The notes: generated by a model not told the origin, from the sequence alone. Counted from the first letter of the stretch, positions 35,770 to 48,479 are shown. The stretch is DNA of 64,000 bases from Cryptomeria japonica (GCF_030272615.1 NC_081406.1:469196400-469260399), one strand, 5' to 3'. Numbers and translations: made by a program.

Positions 35770-36555
35770 TCAGTAATCTCTCTTTTCAGTGAAATATTTG
35801 TCAGGACAGTTAGAAGCCATATGTCCAATCTTATCACAATTGAAACATTTCAAGGGTAGTTTTCCCTTATACTTACCTTTGCCTCTTGGTAACCTTTTGG
35901 CCAATAGTGCATCAAACTCTTCTTCCTTTCTGATTTCTTCATACAGTTTGTGTACCTCCTCCATGTTCTTCCAAAATCTTTCACTTGCTCCACTATGATC
36001 TCCTTCAGATAACTTATACTTTCTTTCATTGTAATCATTAGATTCATTCAGATGAAAAGAACTAAATGCAAATTCAACTTTATTTACCGATGACCCATTG
36101 TTATCAAAATTACTTAACTCAAATGCATGTAGCTTACCAATAGTAGCATCCAAGGAAACTGGCATATTAGGTATAGACCTCAATTCATTGATTGCAGAGA
36201 CTCAGATTGCATAGGCAAGTAGAAGGGTTCTTAACAACTTACTTGTCACATCCTTTTCTTCAATAGTTCCTCTTGCTCCCTTGATTTGATTTACAATCTC
36301 CTTTAGTCTTGTATTGTACTGGGTTATGTTCTCACCTTCATTCATCCTCATAGATTCAAGTTGTCCTCTTAGACTATCAACTTTTTCTCTTTGAACATGT
36401 TCATCTCCTTCATATACAGATATGAGCTTAGTCCACATAGCCTTCGCATCATTGCAGCCTTCTAGATCATTAAACTCAGAATCGATCAATGCAGACGTTA
36501 TTTCAATCATTGCTTGAATGTGTTCTTGCATTGCCTTTATCTCTTCCATAGTCAA
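35770..36555 (-). pseudogene. Element B gag
   Basis: The upper part (36555-36202) shows the UBN2/gag pattern: AMWTKLISVYEGDEHVQREKVDSL..., SMRMNEGENITQYNTRLKEIVNQI. After one in-frame TGA the same frame continues (36183-35770) with PVSLDATIGKLHAFEL and a single intact knuckle, CFNCDKIGHMASNC. Gag forms the virus-like particle and binds RNA. The start codon region upstream of 36555 is eroded. Confidence 0.88.
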
Positions 36556-36747
36556 TGGATAGGTGCTCAGTGTAACAAAATCATTCTCCAGATAGTATAT
36601 ATCATATTCTCCAACTCCTTATAGATGTAGCTTCATCCTTTTCTGCCATGTAGAGAAACTTGACTTATTCAACTTAGGTGCATCCCTCTTATACATCTTT
36701 GGATCTTTAACTCAAGTGCCTTTAAACTTTCCTTTCGGAGTCTAAAG

Positions 36748-36759
36748 CTCTGATACCAA
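36748..36759 (-). other. Primer-binding site of element B (tRNA-Met)
   Basis: The minus strand reads TGGTATCAGAGC directly after the 5' LTR end, as in element C. Confidence 0.92.
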
Positions 36760-36760
36760 T

Positions 36761-36985
36761 TGATAGTTCTGATACTTAATATAAGTACAGATCCAATAGC
36801 CAACAAGATGAGAGGGGGGGGGGTGAATCATACAAACTTAATCATCAATGAAAACATCAGATTCAACCTCAATAACATATATCAGTCATATAATAAAACT
36901 GACAAACATGCAAACTCAAAAGCATATGAACAATATAAACCTCATAACACCAGATTTAACTTGGAAACCCAAATAGGGAAAAACT
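36761..36985 (-). repeat. 5' LTR remnant of element B
   Basis: TGATAGTTCTGATACTTAAT onward, collinear with 30586-30808 and stopping abruptly after GGAAACCCAAATAGGGAAAAA. Element A RT sequence follows at once. About 1.25 kb of LTR is absent. Confidence 0.88.
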
Positions 36986-37937
36986 TCTTATTAGAAAAGT
37001 CTTTACACAATCCATCTTCTCCTCCAAAAATTATATCATCAACAAAAACTTCAATAACCAAGATGTCATCATTAGTCACTTTGAAATATAAGTTGTTGTT
37101 AGCATTACCTTTAGTGTAACCAAGCTTCAAAAGATATTTTTCCAATCTAGCATACCAAGCTCTAGGAGCTTTCTTTAATCCATATAAAGCTTTCCTTAAC
37201 CTGCAAACCATATTTTTGTCATTTGTCAAAGAAAATCCATCAGGTTGTTCAATGTAAACTTCCTCTTCAAGATCACCATTTAGAAATGCACATTTAACAT
37301 CCATTTGATATACTTTATAGTTCTTGTGTGCTGCAAAAGATAGAAATAGTCTAATTGCCTCAATTGTAGCTATCGGTGCAAAGGTTTCATTGTAATCAAT
37401 TCCCTCTTTTTGTGAATATCCCTTACACACTATTTTTTCTTTGTTCCTAATTACCTTACCATCTTCATTAAGTTTATTTCTGAATACCCATTTAGTTCCA
37501 ATTACATTTTTGTTTGTAGGTTGGGGAACCAATGTCCACATGTTATTCTTTTCAGTTTGTTCCAATTCATCTTCCATAGCTTTAATCCAATGTTTATCTT
37601 CACATGCCTCATTAATTGATGTTGGTTCAATTTGAAAAATTAGACTTACTTCTTCATTTGCCATTCTTCCTCTAGTCATTACACCTTGATACTTATTCCC
37701 AATTATCTGACTTTCAGAGTGATTCAATCTTACATACCTAGGTGTATTCACTTGATGTTGTTCTTCAGTCACTGTGGAATTATCAGATGATGTCAGTGTG
37801 ACTATATCAACATTTTGTACTGGTGTACTTGGTGTAGGTTCATTTGTGATTATCTCAACTATCGGTTCAAAGTCCATAGACCTTGAATTACCTCTAAACT
37901 GTTCAACAATCTTCACATTTGCACTCTCAATGATTTT
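36986..37937 (-). pseudogene. Element A pol: linker and RT N-terminal two thirds
   Basis: The minus strand encodes an acidic linker, then [76 protein letters not shown] and the catalytic [19 protein letters not shown]. It ends there, at the deletion junction with the element B LTR remnant. A TAG at 37935-37937 precedes IIESANVKI. Confidence 0.9.
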
Positions 37938-38712
37938 CTACAATCTCTTATTAAAACATCTATATGCCTTGCTCTTAGATGAATACCCAAGAAATATTCC
38001 TTCATCACTTCTAGGATCAAATTTACCAATATAATCATCTCTTCTAATATAACATTTTCTTCCAAATATTTTGAAATATTTAAGAGTAGGAGTATTACCA
38101 AACCATAGTTCATGAGGGGTCTTATCGGTTTCACCTTTGATGTGAACTTTGTTGAATGTGTAAACTATTATATTCACTGCTTCTCTCCAATACACGAGGT
38201 AGGTTTACTTCTGATATCATGCTTCTAGCTGCATCCAAAATAATTTTGTTCTTCCTTTCCACAACTCCATTCTGCTGGGGTGTCTGAGGTGCTGATAATT
38301 GTCTTTTGATTCCATTCACTTCACAGAATGTATTAAATTCCTTAGATGTGAATTCCCCTCCTTGATCTGATCTTAAACATTTGATTTTCTTATTGGTTTC
38401 ATTCTCTACCATTACCTTGAATAGTTTGAATTTCCCAAAAGCTTCTGATTTCTCCCTAAGAAAAGTAACCCAACACATTCTAGAATAATCATCAATGATT
38501 AGCACAAAATATATATCTCCTTGTAAACTTCTAGTTCTTGGTGGGCCGCATAAATCAGTGTGAATTAAATCAAGAACATTATTGGATTTCTCTAGAATAC
38601 TCTTAAAAGTTGCTCTAACTTGCTTTCCAAATTGACATTCCTTACATACCGGATTGTGAGGTTTTACAATCTTAGGTAAATCCTTTACTGCCTTAGTAGT
38701 ACTGATCTTCAC
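37938..38712 (-). pseudogene. Element A pol: integrase
   Basis: CKECQFGKQ (zinc finger end), DLIHTDLCGPPRTRS, DDYSRMCWV, LRSDQGGEFTS, PQQNGVVERKNK, then, after a frameshift near 38195, YWREAVNIIVYTFNKVH and FKIFGRKCYIRRDD...FLGYSSKSKAYRCF. The D,D,E catalytic residues are present, but the frameshift and the TAG break the protein. Confidence 0.9.
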
Positions 38713-38739
38713 AATGCAATCAAATTCTACATGACAAAG

Positions 38740-39331
38740 TCTTTTATTTCATAACCAACTTTCATCAATATGTGCAATCAAGCATGCTTTCTCATTGTTA
38801 TTCAAGTGAAAGATATTGCCTCTAATCTGATTACCAGTTGCAATTTCCAAACCAATTCTATTCATGATTTTGCATTTACCATTCTTGAATTGTAACTAAA
38901 ATCTCTTTTCAACTAATTGGCCAACACTCAAAATATAATGCTTCAAACCTTCAGCATAATAAACGTTGTCAGTATTGTTCTTACCATCAAAAGATATAGT
39001 GCCTTTTCCTCTGATCAAACAAGCTTTATCATCTCCAAATCTTACTAGACCTCCATTGTATTCCTGAAAGGTTGATAATTTTCTTTTATCACCAGTCATA
39101 TGATGTGAACATTAGGAACCAATAATCCATTCATCCTTTTCTTCAATTTTAGTTGTCAAGGCCTACTCTACTGGTTGTATTGTAGGTTCTGGTTGATCTT
39201 TTGTTATTGCAACAAAATCCCATCCATTGTTTGTCGGTTCCTCATCAGAATCATCAGTAACTCCTTCATCAACATAGTAACATGATTTGTCTCTATTAAT
39301 TTTAAATCTGTATCTCTGATATTTAGAATTT
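38740..39331 (-). pseudogene. Element A pol: gag C-terminus, protease trace and gag-pre-integrase domain
   Basis: The minus strand shows YYVDEGVTDDSDEEPTNNGW (gag/pol linker), then WIIGS.CSHHMTGDKRK (protease motif with its Gly-Cys interrupted by a stop) and YAEGLKHYILSVGQL. The stretch down to 38740 has several stops. Sequence upstream of about 39331 is LINE-2, so gag and the 5' LTR are lost. Confidence 0.75.
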
Positions 39332-41410
39332 TTCTAGTGAGAAAGTTAATAGCTCCAAATCTTTAAAAAAAAATTCTGAATGTTTCCCCTTTAGTTCAAA
39401 ATATGTTGACTCAATTTTGGGGTTTTGAGGTGGGATCATTTCCTTGTAAGTATCTAGGCATTCCTTTTTTTGTTGGTTTAGATAAGACAATGTTTTGGGA
39501 CAAAGTGGTTCATGTAGTGTCTTCCAGAATTTCTTCTTGGAACCATAAATGGCTTATTTTAGTTGGTAAGATTCTTCTGATCAAATCAGTGCTTAATGAT
39601 ATTCCTATTTATTTGATGTTGATTTTGAAAATACCTCACAAGGTTGTTCATGAGCTTAAGTTTTCTTTCAGGTCTTTCCTTTGGAATGACAATATTGGAG
39701 GCAAGGAGAAGATCCCTCTCTTGGCCTGGGATAAGGTTTGTCTTCCTAAGACTTTAGGGGGATCAGGTATCAGAGATTTAGTTATGCAGAATAGAGCTTT
39801 GGGGATGAAGTTAGTTTGGAAGCTCTATAAGGATCCCTCAAGTAAATGGGCTTCTCTTATGTTTGCCAAGTATTTGAGAGGGGCTTCAAGAGAGTGGTTA
39901 TTCACAACTTCATCTCTTCCAAAAGGGTTAGTTTTTTGGAATTTTATTACTAGTTGTAGATCGTTTATTCTTCCCCACCTTTCTAGGGTAATTCATAATG
40001 GGAGAAGGGCTCAATTTTAGGATGAAGTTTGGAATGGTCATTTTGTTATGACTAGTATTTGGGATTGGCCTCCTTTATTAGATATCCTCAAAGGTCATTG
40101 GGGTGTGTTTGTTGTTGATTACTATTATGTTGATGTTTCAGGTCCCTATCCCATGTTTCGTTAGAAATTCATAGATTATGTGTTGGTAGATCAAGAACTT
40201 AAGGATGATTATGTGCAGGAATTTAAGAAGAGATTACTTGTAATTTAGGACATGAAGGATAATTTAATCTGAACTAATAATGTGTCAAGTTCTTATACAG
40301 TAAAAGGATGGCTATAAGTCTTTGTCTCATCCCCCTTCTTTCTCCTCTTGCCCTTCTCAGCTCTTTTGGCATCCGACTTGTCTTCCTAAAGATGGCTCTT
40401 TTGCCTGGTTAGCAGTACAAGATAGAGTCCTTAAGGGGATGAGATTAGATAGACTTGGGATTACAACTTTGTTTCCTTATGTGTTTTGTGGCTTCTTCAT
40501 GGAATCTTTGGATCATGTATTTTTGCATTGTCCTTTTGCATCAGATTGTTGGTATTGGCTATTTGGTAAGCTTGGATGGGCATCTATTATTTGTCCTAAT
40601 TTATTGTCTCAATTCATGGCTTGGCCTATGTTGTATTCAACTTCATTCTATTCTTGTCTTTGGATTGTTTCTCCATCTATTGTTATTTGGAATATTTGTC
40701 TTGAGAGGAATCATAGGATTTTCAAACAAAAATATGCTTCCTTGGTTAATGTGATAGGCAGGATTTAATGTTCCATCTCTAAAGTGGTGCTCTCCTTTAT
40801 TTATGATAATTTGGACCATTTGCGTTCATTTTCTTATTGGGATAATTGGGTGACATGTAATTGGGAGGCTCTTCGAGTCATTCCCTCTCATGGGTCTGTA
40901 TCCTTAGGATTATCTTTTGTTGTCAAGCGTAGGCATACTAAATGGTCCCCTCCTCTGCAATTCGCTTTTAAATTAAATTTTGATGGGGCTGCTAAGGGCA
41001 ATCTAGGCAAATCTGGGATTGGAGATGTCATTTTTTATCATAATTCAAAAATTGTCAAGGTTGCTTGTAAATATATTAGTATTGGATCTAACAATTCTGC
41101 AGAGTTCCATGCTAAATCATTTGGTCTAGATTTAACTATTTTATTGAATATTAAGGATATTGTAATTAAAGGTAATTCTATGGTGGCTTTTCATTCGGTC
41201 TCCAATAAGAAATGTGCCTCCTGGAAGTTATAATATCTTTTAGATCGAATTCTTGGTCAATTAAAGTTTTTAAGATCCTTTTCTATCCCTCGTCGCTATA
41301 GGGAAATTAATTGTATTGCTGATTGTCTTGCTAACAATGCAACAGTTGAGTGTTTGGATTACTTGGAGGTTTCCCCTTCAGATATTCCCTCCTCTTGCAT
41401 AAGCATTTTA
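39332..41410 (+). pseudogene. LINE-2 ORF2: end of RT, zf-RVT and RNase H
   Basis: It resumes with SSEKVNSSKS (normally SG.K.N..KS, just after the FADD box), then FPCKYLGIPF and the connection region. A zf-RVT part follows (40322-40768, CFC-like GFFMESLDHVFLHCPFA). RNase H comes next (KLNFDGAAKGNLGKSGIG, NNSAEFHAK, CIADCLANNAT), ending near 41410. Stops at 40018, 40164, 40250 and 40768 and frame changes inactivate it. About 60 residues with the RT catalytic box are missing between 28962 and 39332. Confidence 0.85.
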
Positions 41411-43042
41411 TATTAGTTTGGTTTGGTTGACATTTCTTGTTTGTTATGTTGGCTAGTGGTCAAGGGGGTTCTTTTCATTTTAGATTTGGCATGGTATGTC
41501 TATGTGTTTTGTAGTTTTTGAGGGTGTGACATTCTGATATTAGACAACATGGTTTCATCTTTAGGATTGGTGGTGTCCTTTCAAAAAAGTTTGTCTTCAT
41601 GATTGGGTGTAATAATGGCTTTATCCTTTCATTCATGTTTATGCTCATAGAGTAATGCCTATTCACTTTTGAGTCCTTTGAGGATAATTATATTTTGGTT
41701 TATTTTGGTTATTCATATACTTTGTAATCATGAGAGTTTATGGTTTAATACTTTTGTCTTGCACCCTTTTCGTAGTTAATATACTTGTATGTGTTACATT
41801 AGGGAGGGTGTTGTCCACTTGTTTATTCCATGGTAGCACTTTTGTTGATGCCATACATTCCAAGTGTTTTTCTCTACGAAGGGTGATTCTTTCTATGATC
41901 TTCCTATTATGGAGTTAATCTATGCAGTTTGTCTCTTTCATGTTTCCTCTGTCCTCATTCTTTTTATTTCATTTGGATCTGGTTTATGTGGTTGCATATT
42001 GGTAATAGATTTCTTATTATGTGTGATCTATTTCCTTCTCCATTCGGTATTGTTGCAATCATTATTGTTAATTGGTTTAACTCATTATTGTGGATCGTAT
42101 CTTGGGAGCTTTAGTTTGTTAATTATGAATGTGTGAATTATTTATCTTAGTTGTTGATCGTATCTTGGGATCATTGGCTTGGTAATTATGATTGGTCGAT
42201 TTGTTTATCTTGGCTTCTGTGAGATTTCAAGCATCTCTTCAAGCAATATTTTCTATGATGCCATCTTTCATTTGGTTTGCAATATTTATGAGTTGGTCAT
42301 ATTACTGTTCTTAGCATTTCATCCTTCTGTTGAATCTTTCCTTCCGCAGTTCATCATTTTAATGCATTCGAAGATGACAAACTTGGGTGGGTTTGTAATC
42401 TTCTTCATTCAAATGATTTTCATGAGGCTTGGAAGGTGGTGGTTGAGTTTTGGCTCGTTAAAATTACAAGTGTTATGATATATGCAGCAGTTTCTTGTTT
42501 TTCTTTTGTTTGTATGACTCTTCTTATGGTTACTCATTTGGCTTGGCCTCTTGTTGATTCCATCGGGGTTTCAGCACCCTGCTCTCCTCCTTATATGGGT
42601 TATACTCTATTTGATCACGGTTTTCATTATGACATGCTCACTTACAGTGGTTTCATTTCTTCTCTTGAGTTTTATGCTAATAAATGGGTTGGAGAATTGA
42701 TTTGTGTAGCCAGGGGTGGTGCGAGGATGTTAAATTTTTTTGCAGTTTTAAAGTTGTCACTAGCAGATGGTCTTCTATTCCATTATTGTGGTGTTCTCCG
42801 CAGTGGGCTGAAAGGATGATTATGATTTGATATCTTTTTGTATGCCATTATGGCAACTTATTTTGTATCTAATGGAATTGTTATGTAATATGGAGGGGGT
42901 TTTTTTATTAATCCTAGGAGGCTTCTTGTAATGGGTAGGTAGGCCGTAAGTTTTTTGGAGAAATACTGGAGGGTTTTCTTAGTGGATATTTCCTTCCAGT
43001 GCTCATTGAACCGGACACCATGTAAAATTAAAATATTAATAT
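41411..43042 (+). other. LINE-2 3' region
   Basis: T-rich, 1.6 kb, with no recognisable protein. Frames such as 42436-42819 are hydrophobic because of the T-richness. The terminal ~100 bases match the LINE 3' fragment at 4439-4620 (minus), which defines this as the LINE end. Confidence 0.65.
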
Positions 43043-46000
43043 AATCTAGTGGTAAATTCAATTTTATCAAATTTTGTTTTACAAAGTCATCAATAGAGAA
43101 TTATAAGAAATAATGAATACTGACAAGAATTTAGTAAAAATTATGATTACCAAATAACGCCAATCACATTATAAGCAAATGTTAGTACATCATTTTTTAA
43201 TGTATAAATACACTTTGTACAATGTTTATGGATGTAAAAAAAAAAAAAGGATTTTGAGATGAATATTAAAGTAAAAGTTTAATTAAAAAGATTAATATTT
43301 CACACAAAAAAAAACACCATTTAGCTTTTAGATATTCCAATCTGGTAAGATGTTTCTAAATCAACATGTAAAGATAAAATTGTCTTTCCATATTTAGACT
43401 GGAAAAACCATGTTCACAATTGGCTAATACACTTATGTTTAACTTGATGATTAAATGCATAATTATTCTAAGTTGTATTAGCACTATTATGATCATCTGG
43501 AAAAGAACGAATTTGAAAGTAAAATTAAAAGTGAAATAAAAAATAAACTCGGAAAATGCCACTAGATCTAATCCAATTATTGATTGTTAAAAACATAAAC
43601 AACTAAAAATACATTTTTTATTCTAATTTTAAAGCTAATTTGTATTTAAATGATATATTTAAAAAAAGTAAAACTACAAATAGAATGCTTAACCTCTTTT
43701 CTTTTTTTTTTCAAAAGGAACAATGGACTCTAGAACATCCTGGATCCTAAATTTCTTAGTTATCTATTTAAAGTTATCCTTCAAATAGACATTTATAAAT
43801 TACACATATATATATAAACTATCATTCTTAATTTTTTTTATTTTACAATAAAAATGCATTAAAATGACCATTCTTCCATCAAATTTAATCCCTTTTCCAT
43901 TCAAAATTACCCTTATAATACTAGACTATACCATAATTAAGAAAGAAACATTATAAACTAGCACTTGCACCCAAAGGAGGTGCAAGGGTTACATCGATAG
44001 GAAATTATATGTAAGTTAATATGTTAGAAAGTGTAATTTTATAAAAGTATATATAGGTTAATATGTTAAAGAGTATAATTTTATATAGACATAGGAAATA
44101 CATTAATTTAGAATTGACAATATCTTAAAAATATAATAGTAATTTTTGTTTATACAATTTTGAAATACACTAAAAAAGTATAGGTTGATTTGACTTCAAC
44201 CTCTCATTTCTTTCTATGAATTTTACTCATGCTTTTAGTGGTATGGTTTGTTTGATTAACAACTTGACGAAATTTACACCAAGATTGTAATGGAAGTGCA
44301 ATGGTTATGTCAATTTTATATATATTCTAATGTCTTATAAATTGAAGACATCAGTGTAAGTCAATAGAGAAGCCAAGAATTTTATATATAAAAAAAAATA
44401 TGAAAAATGTTTATGACATGTTAATCGGAGACATTAATGGATTTGATTCTTAAATTAGGATGAACTATAGAGAGAATCATTTTATAATTTGCATTAACCT
44501 AGAGAATATATCTCAAGATTTTGAAGAAGTTGGAGAAAGATGTGCATTTTTTATACTAAAAAGTATATGATATAACTTTCTATAGTTATTTAAAACTAAA
44601 ATAAAATCTCTACAAATTGAAATAAAAAATTTGTTTCTCCAAATATAATCATCAATTTCTAGATCAACAAATTGTGAATATAAATTCAAATTCAATAAAA
44701 AAGAGTTGCATTGTTAATATTGGAGATAAAGAATCAAAGACCATAATAGGACAATTCTATGTTATAATTTCCAAATTTTAAACATTAAAATGTAATGAAT
44801 TTTTTTTTTAAATTGTTTAAATTATTGGTTTGAAATATTTGTAACATTCTTAGGAATCTTTAAAGGATTAATTTTTGGTAGACATTAATAGTTAGCAATC
44901 CTATCAATCTAAATAATTAATATTAAATATAAACATAAAATTGAATATGTGTTATTAGTACATTATTATTAAAAAAATGAGCTAAATTATTCACCACATA
45001 TCCTAACTTGACTCTTAAATGTGTACATTTGGTTTGTATAAACTTAAGATAAAATATAAGTAAACTTTAGCCTTTTGTGTTCTATGATTGCCATATATTT
45101 TTTTCAAATGTTTCCTTGGACTTTATGTACTTTTAGGTTCCTCCACTTTTTCTATTCCGTGTTATTATTTGGTTTTGTACGTGTTGTTGTTATTTTACAA
45201 TCTACATGATTTTTGATGTTACCTTGTTTCATATATTCCATGAATATGATGATACTTCAAAGCCATATTATGCTTATCATTACTATGATTATATTTTTAT
45301 GTTTCTTATCATTTTCACATCCTATAATTCCATGGTCCTTATCATACTTACATATTTTTATCTTTTGATTACATATCACATGATCCTTACCATATCCATT
45401 CATGTATTATCAAAGGTTTATCTTATGATCCAAATTACTTTATTACCTTTTTCTTTATTATGTTAGAATTGTAGAAGCATTCATGCCATTAGGGTTTTTA
45501 CCATTACATTGCCATTTGCATGTTAAAATTCATGTATCATTCTTCTAGAGCTATCTTATTATTTGAAATTATACAGAGGTATCATGTTCCTTCCTCATGC
45601 TTGTATTCCTCCATCTTAATCAATTAGCTTATTGTTTTCATTAATATCATTATCTGTGTATTGTATTGTCATTGATGCTTCTTTGTGATTAAAGTTTTAT
45701 ATAATATCTTGTGCTAGATAGAGACTCAACACCTTATATGAGCAGAATTATAATATTCTATAATGCTATTAATCTCACATAACAAAAAGGTTATAGAATC
45801 TTATATCACACTAGACGTGGATTAATATTCCACTCACTTTTATCACATCAAAAGACCACATCTCATTAATAACTATTGCATTTTTTGTTGTTGTGCAAAG
45901 TACTTGTACCACTAAAAAACTTCCCCACATTTACTTCTCTTTTTGTTTTCTTAGACTACTAAAAGATGTGATATTTTTGTACCTATTTTGATAATGTGAC

Positions 46001-47330
46001 ATAAGCCACTCATTGTTCACATTTTTTGTTGTTTAACAATGTTTTGTAGAATGCTCATATCAAAAAGATTATAGGAAGAATACAAGAATGATTTATTAGT
46101 TTATAAAAATCAATATCTATTCTCTAATCCCAATTTCTTTTTTCTTATTTTTCTATCAATTTTATATTTCCATTTTTTATAAATTAAAATTGTATCTTAA
46201 CTTTAGCTTACATTTAGATTAAAATGAGTTTAAGAGATTCTTAAATAGCCCAATGATAAGAAACTCGGTTATTCTTTTTCAGAGGCTCCATTGAAATCCT
46301 AATGGAAGGTCACTAAGTATTTGTTGTTTAGTTTCATGACATGTGGATTCATATCTAGTTTCAGATTTACAAATTCTGTAAATTCACTTATTTCTATAAA
46401 ATGCATACTGATCTAAAATAAAATCTTAAAGTAAAGCTACTCTAATCAATGTGATTAAAAAAATAGAAGAGCAAAGGGTTAGAATGTGGCAAGGAAATCT
46501 AATTTTTTCACTCCTCCACTTGCCTCCATCACTCAAAACAATTCTCTGGAGAAAAAGGAAGTGTGAAAATTTATGATTGGCAAGCATAGATTACTTATAG
46601 ACTGATAAGATAATTTAGACTTCTTTTATATTAGAGAATTTAGACTTCCCTTGAACATCTTCTTGTTAGTGTCCAGACTCTACTCTTTTAAATTAGAGAA
46701 TTTAGACTTCTTGTATAGATTGCAGTAGTAGCGACAGTTGTAGGGAGCTTGGTGCCCATTTTGAAGTTTGTTTGATTATTGATGTTAAAGAGCATTCAAA
46801 ATGTTGTGTAGGTCTAGCTTAGGAGAACCACAGAATATTATGTATTAAGTGCAAAAATGGAAGAGAATTGTAATATCCTTGTAAACAAGACATGAGAGCT
46901 TGAAAGGATTTTTACAAGAAAATAAATTTGGAGACCACAAGCATAGAATATTGCTTGGTATGGAATATAATGCCTTTGCTTGGAGACCTTATTGTCTACA
47001 AATTGCCATGGGAATGGTTTATAATTCAAACCATATTTTAAATGTCCAATAATATCTTTTCTATATAGGCTCTCCCTTCTAGATGAGCATATGTTATTTT
47101 ATGCTCCTCTTTCCATCTCCTTAATCGTTCTGTGTTGCACTACATGACTGTTGCTGCAACCTCTATGGTTTGCATTTCTCACTTCTTTCCTTCTCACTAG
47201 ATTTATTTCAAGCATACAAATACAAGCACCTAGTCTTGAATTTGAAGGTGTGCACAAATGCATATGAATGTCTTGAATTCAGAGTCATTAAATCATTTGC
47301 CAGAGATTTTGATTTCCAAGATATTTAGAG
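43043..47330. other. AT-rich intergenic DNA, no gene seen
   Basis: Runs of A and T and short unrelated ORFs only. Small features: a hairpin CTTGCACC-7 nt-GGTGCAAG near 43965-43987, and three near copies of ATTAGAGAATTTAGACTTC between 46600 and 46720. No element boundary was recognised. Confidence 0.6.
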
Positions 47331-47338
47331 GGACACAT

Positions 47339-47485
47339 CTATTCTGGCTCCAAAATGGCAGTATGGATTGACTAACATGCGTGTTAGTCTTATGTTTTAC
47401 ACCGTCAATTTTGCAATTAATAGTTGTGATTGACTAACCTGTCGCTAACACACCGTACGAAAGCTTTGTTTTGGAGCGAGAATAG
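47339..47485. mobile_element. Miniature TIR element (147 bp)
   Basis: The left end CTATTCTGGCTCCAAAA (47339-47355) and right end TTTTGGAGCGAGAATAG (47469-47485) are inverted with one mismatch. The right-hand 90 bases match 52332-52423. The interior contains GACTAACATGCGTGTTAGTC, a near-perfect palindrome also used in the foldback at 59.5-60.1 kb. It is a non-autonomous member of the local TIR family. No clear target-site duplication is seen. Confidence 0.65.
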
Positions 47486-47771
47486 CTTCAGCCTATTTCG
47501 AGAAGGGTGTCACCCAAAATGAATGATAACAATGTCCTCCTCTCTTGAGCTCAAAGGGAAAATGTTGTTCTTTAATCAATTCTTGAGCAACAAAAAACAT
47601 TGTTCTTTAATCACACGCTCTCCAAGGGCTCCACCAACTCTTGTACTCTTCTAACATAGTTTCCACGGGGCTTGTTTCTAATTACTATAATCAATTCTTG
47701 GCAATTTCTGCCTTCTTCTTTAATCACTACCCAATATCAGACATGACAACCTCCAGCTGAAATGACTATAG

Positions 47772-47788
47772 CTATTCTGGCTCCAAAA
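47772..47788 (+). repeat. Isolated TIR end of the same family
   Basis: AGCTATTCTGGCTCCAAAATG around 47770 is a left-type end. Its partner could be the right-type ends at 50244-50261 or 52407-52423. I cannot decide from the sequence. Confidence 0.5.
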
Positions 47789-48479
47789 TGACATGCCCCC
47801 ATATGATGCTGAAGGCATACCATTCAAGTACGACAAGTCCATGAGAGCGACGTTCCTGGGACCCACAAATGACATGGAGAACTTTGCAGTGGCGATGACA
47901 TGGATGATGTTGCCCATTTGCATTTGATGGAAAAGCTTGCTTGTGGTTAACATTTTCCCAGTCATTGTCACTACGATGTGACGGTTACATTTGGCGAGGC
48001 GGTTAACATACCGTTGATGAGGCAGTTTACCTTTTCGATGACCGCCAGTTTTGATTTTATTTTTTTGAATGGCCACATGGCCATTTTTTTGGTTAACCCG
48101 CTTTATTGCATACATGAGCTGACTAACATCAGCGGTCATGTGTTATGGGCACAATTTTCAATTAATTTTTTTTAAAATTTTGAATGAAAACTTGATTTTG
48201 CAAAAATTGAAAATATATTTTGTCTGGGAGATGCATGCAGAATGCACTGGTGGAGGAGAAACAGAATATTCAACGGTGTAAATTCATGTCGATCATGGCA
48301 TGATAATGCCCGCGGTTGAATCACTGAGTGAAGGAGTTGCGCTTCAATTGTAGTTATAGGTATGGATTGTCAAAATATCTATGGCTCCGAAGGGGAGGAC
48401 AAAAGGCAATCGTATGCATAACGCGAGTTGTCTGGGTATAATGGAGTTGCCTGTTAACATGTGGGTTTTTCATGTGCAG

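Larger units (their letters stand above)
30586..36985 (-). mobile_element. Element B: Sirevirus-like Copia element inserted in element A
   Basis: Minus strand: 5' LTR remnant 36761-36985, primer site 36748-36759, gag about 36555-35770, protease to integrase 35634-34072, RT-RNase H about 33990-32512, purine-tract cluster 32055-32275, 3' LTR 30586-32054. Gag-pol follows a single frame throughout with about eight stop codons and no obvious frameshift. The 5' LTR lost its outer ~1.25 kb. Confidence 0.92.
28963..39331 (-). mobile_element. Element A: Sirevirus-like Copia element, 5' truncated, split by element B
   Basis: It runs on the minus strand with its 3' LTR at 28963-30039, a purine-tract cluster at 30040-30330, the end of RNase H at 30409-30585, and then, beyond element B, RT (36986-37640), integrase (37938-38712), the gag-pre-integrase region (about 38740-39100) and a trace of the protease motif. 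Gag, primer site and 5' LTR are missing: sequence passes straight into LINE-2 at about 39331. The portion between the RT active site and the end of RNase H is also missing. Confidence 0.85.

Noticed and set aside
41730-42478. Hydrophobic plus-strand frames that look like membrane proteins
   Set aside because: T-rich LINE 3' sequence gives Phe/Leu/Val runs. There is no consistent frame and no family.
47720-48139. 139-residue minus-strand frame
   Set aside because: It starts at a TIR end, lacks motifs and overlaps an apparently non-coding region. I could not support it.
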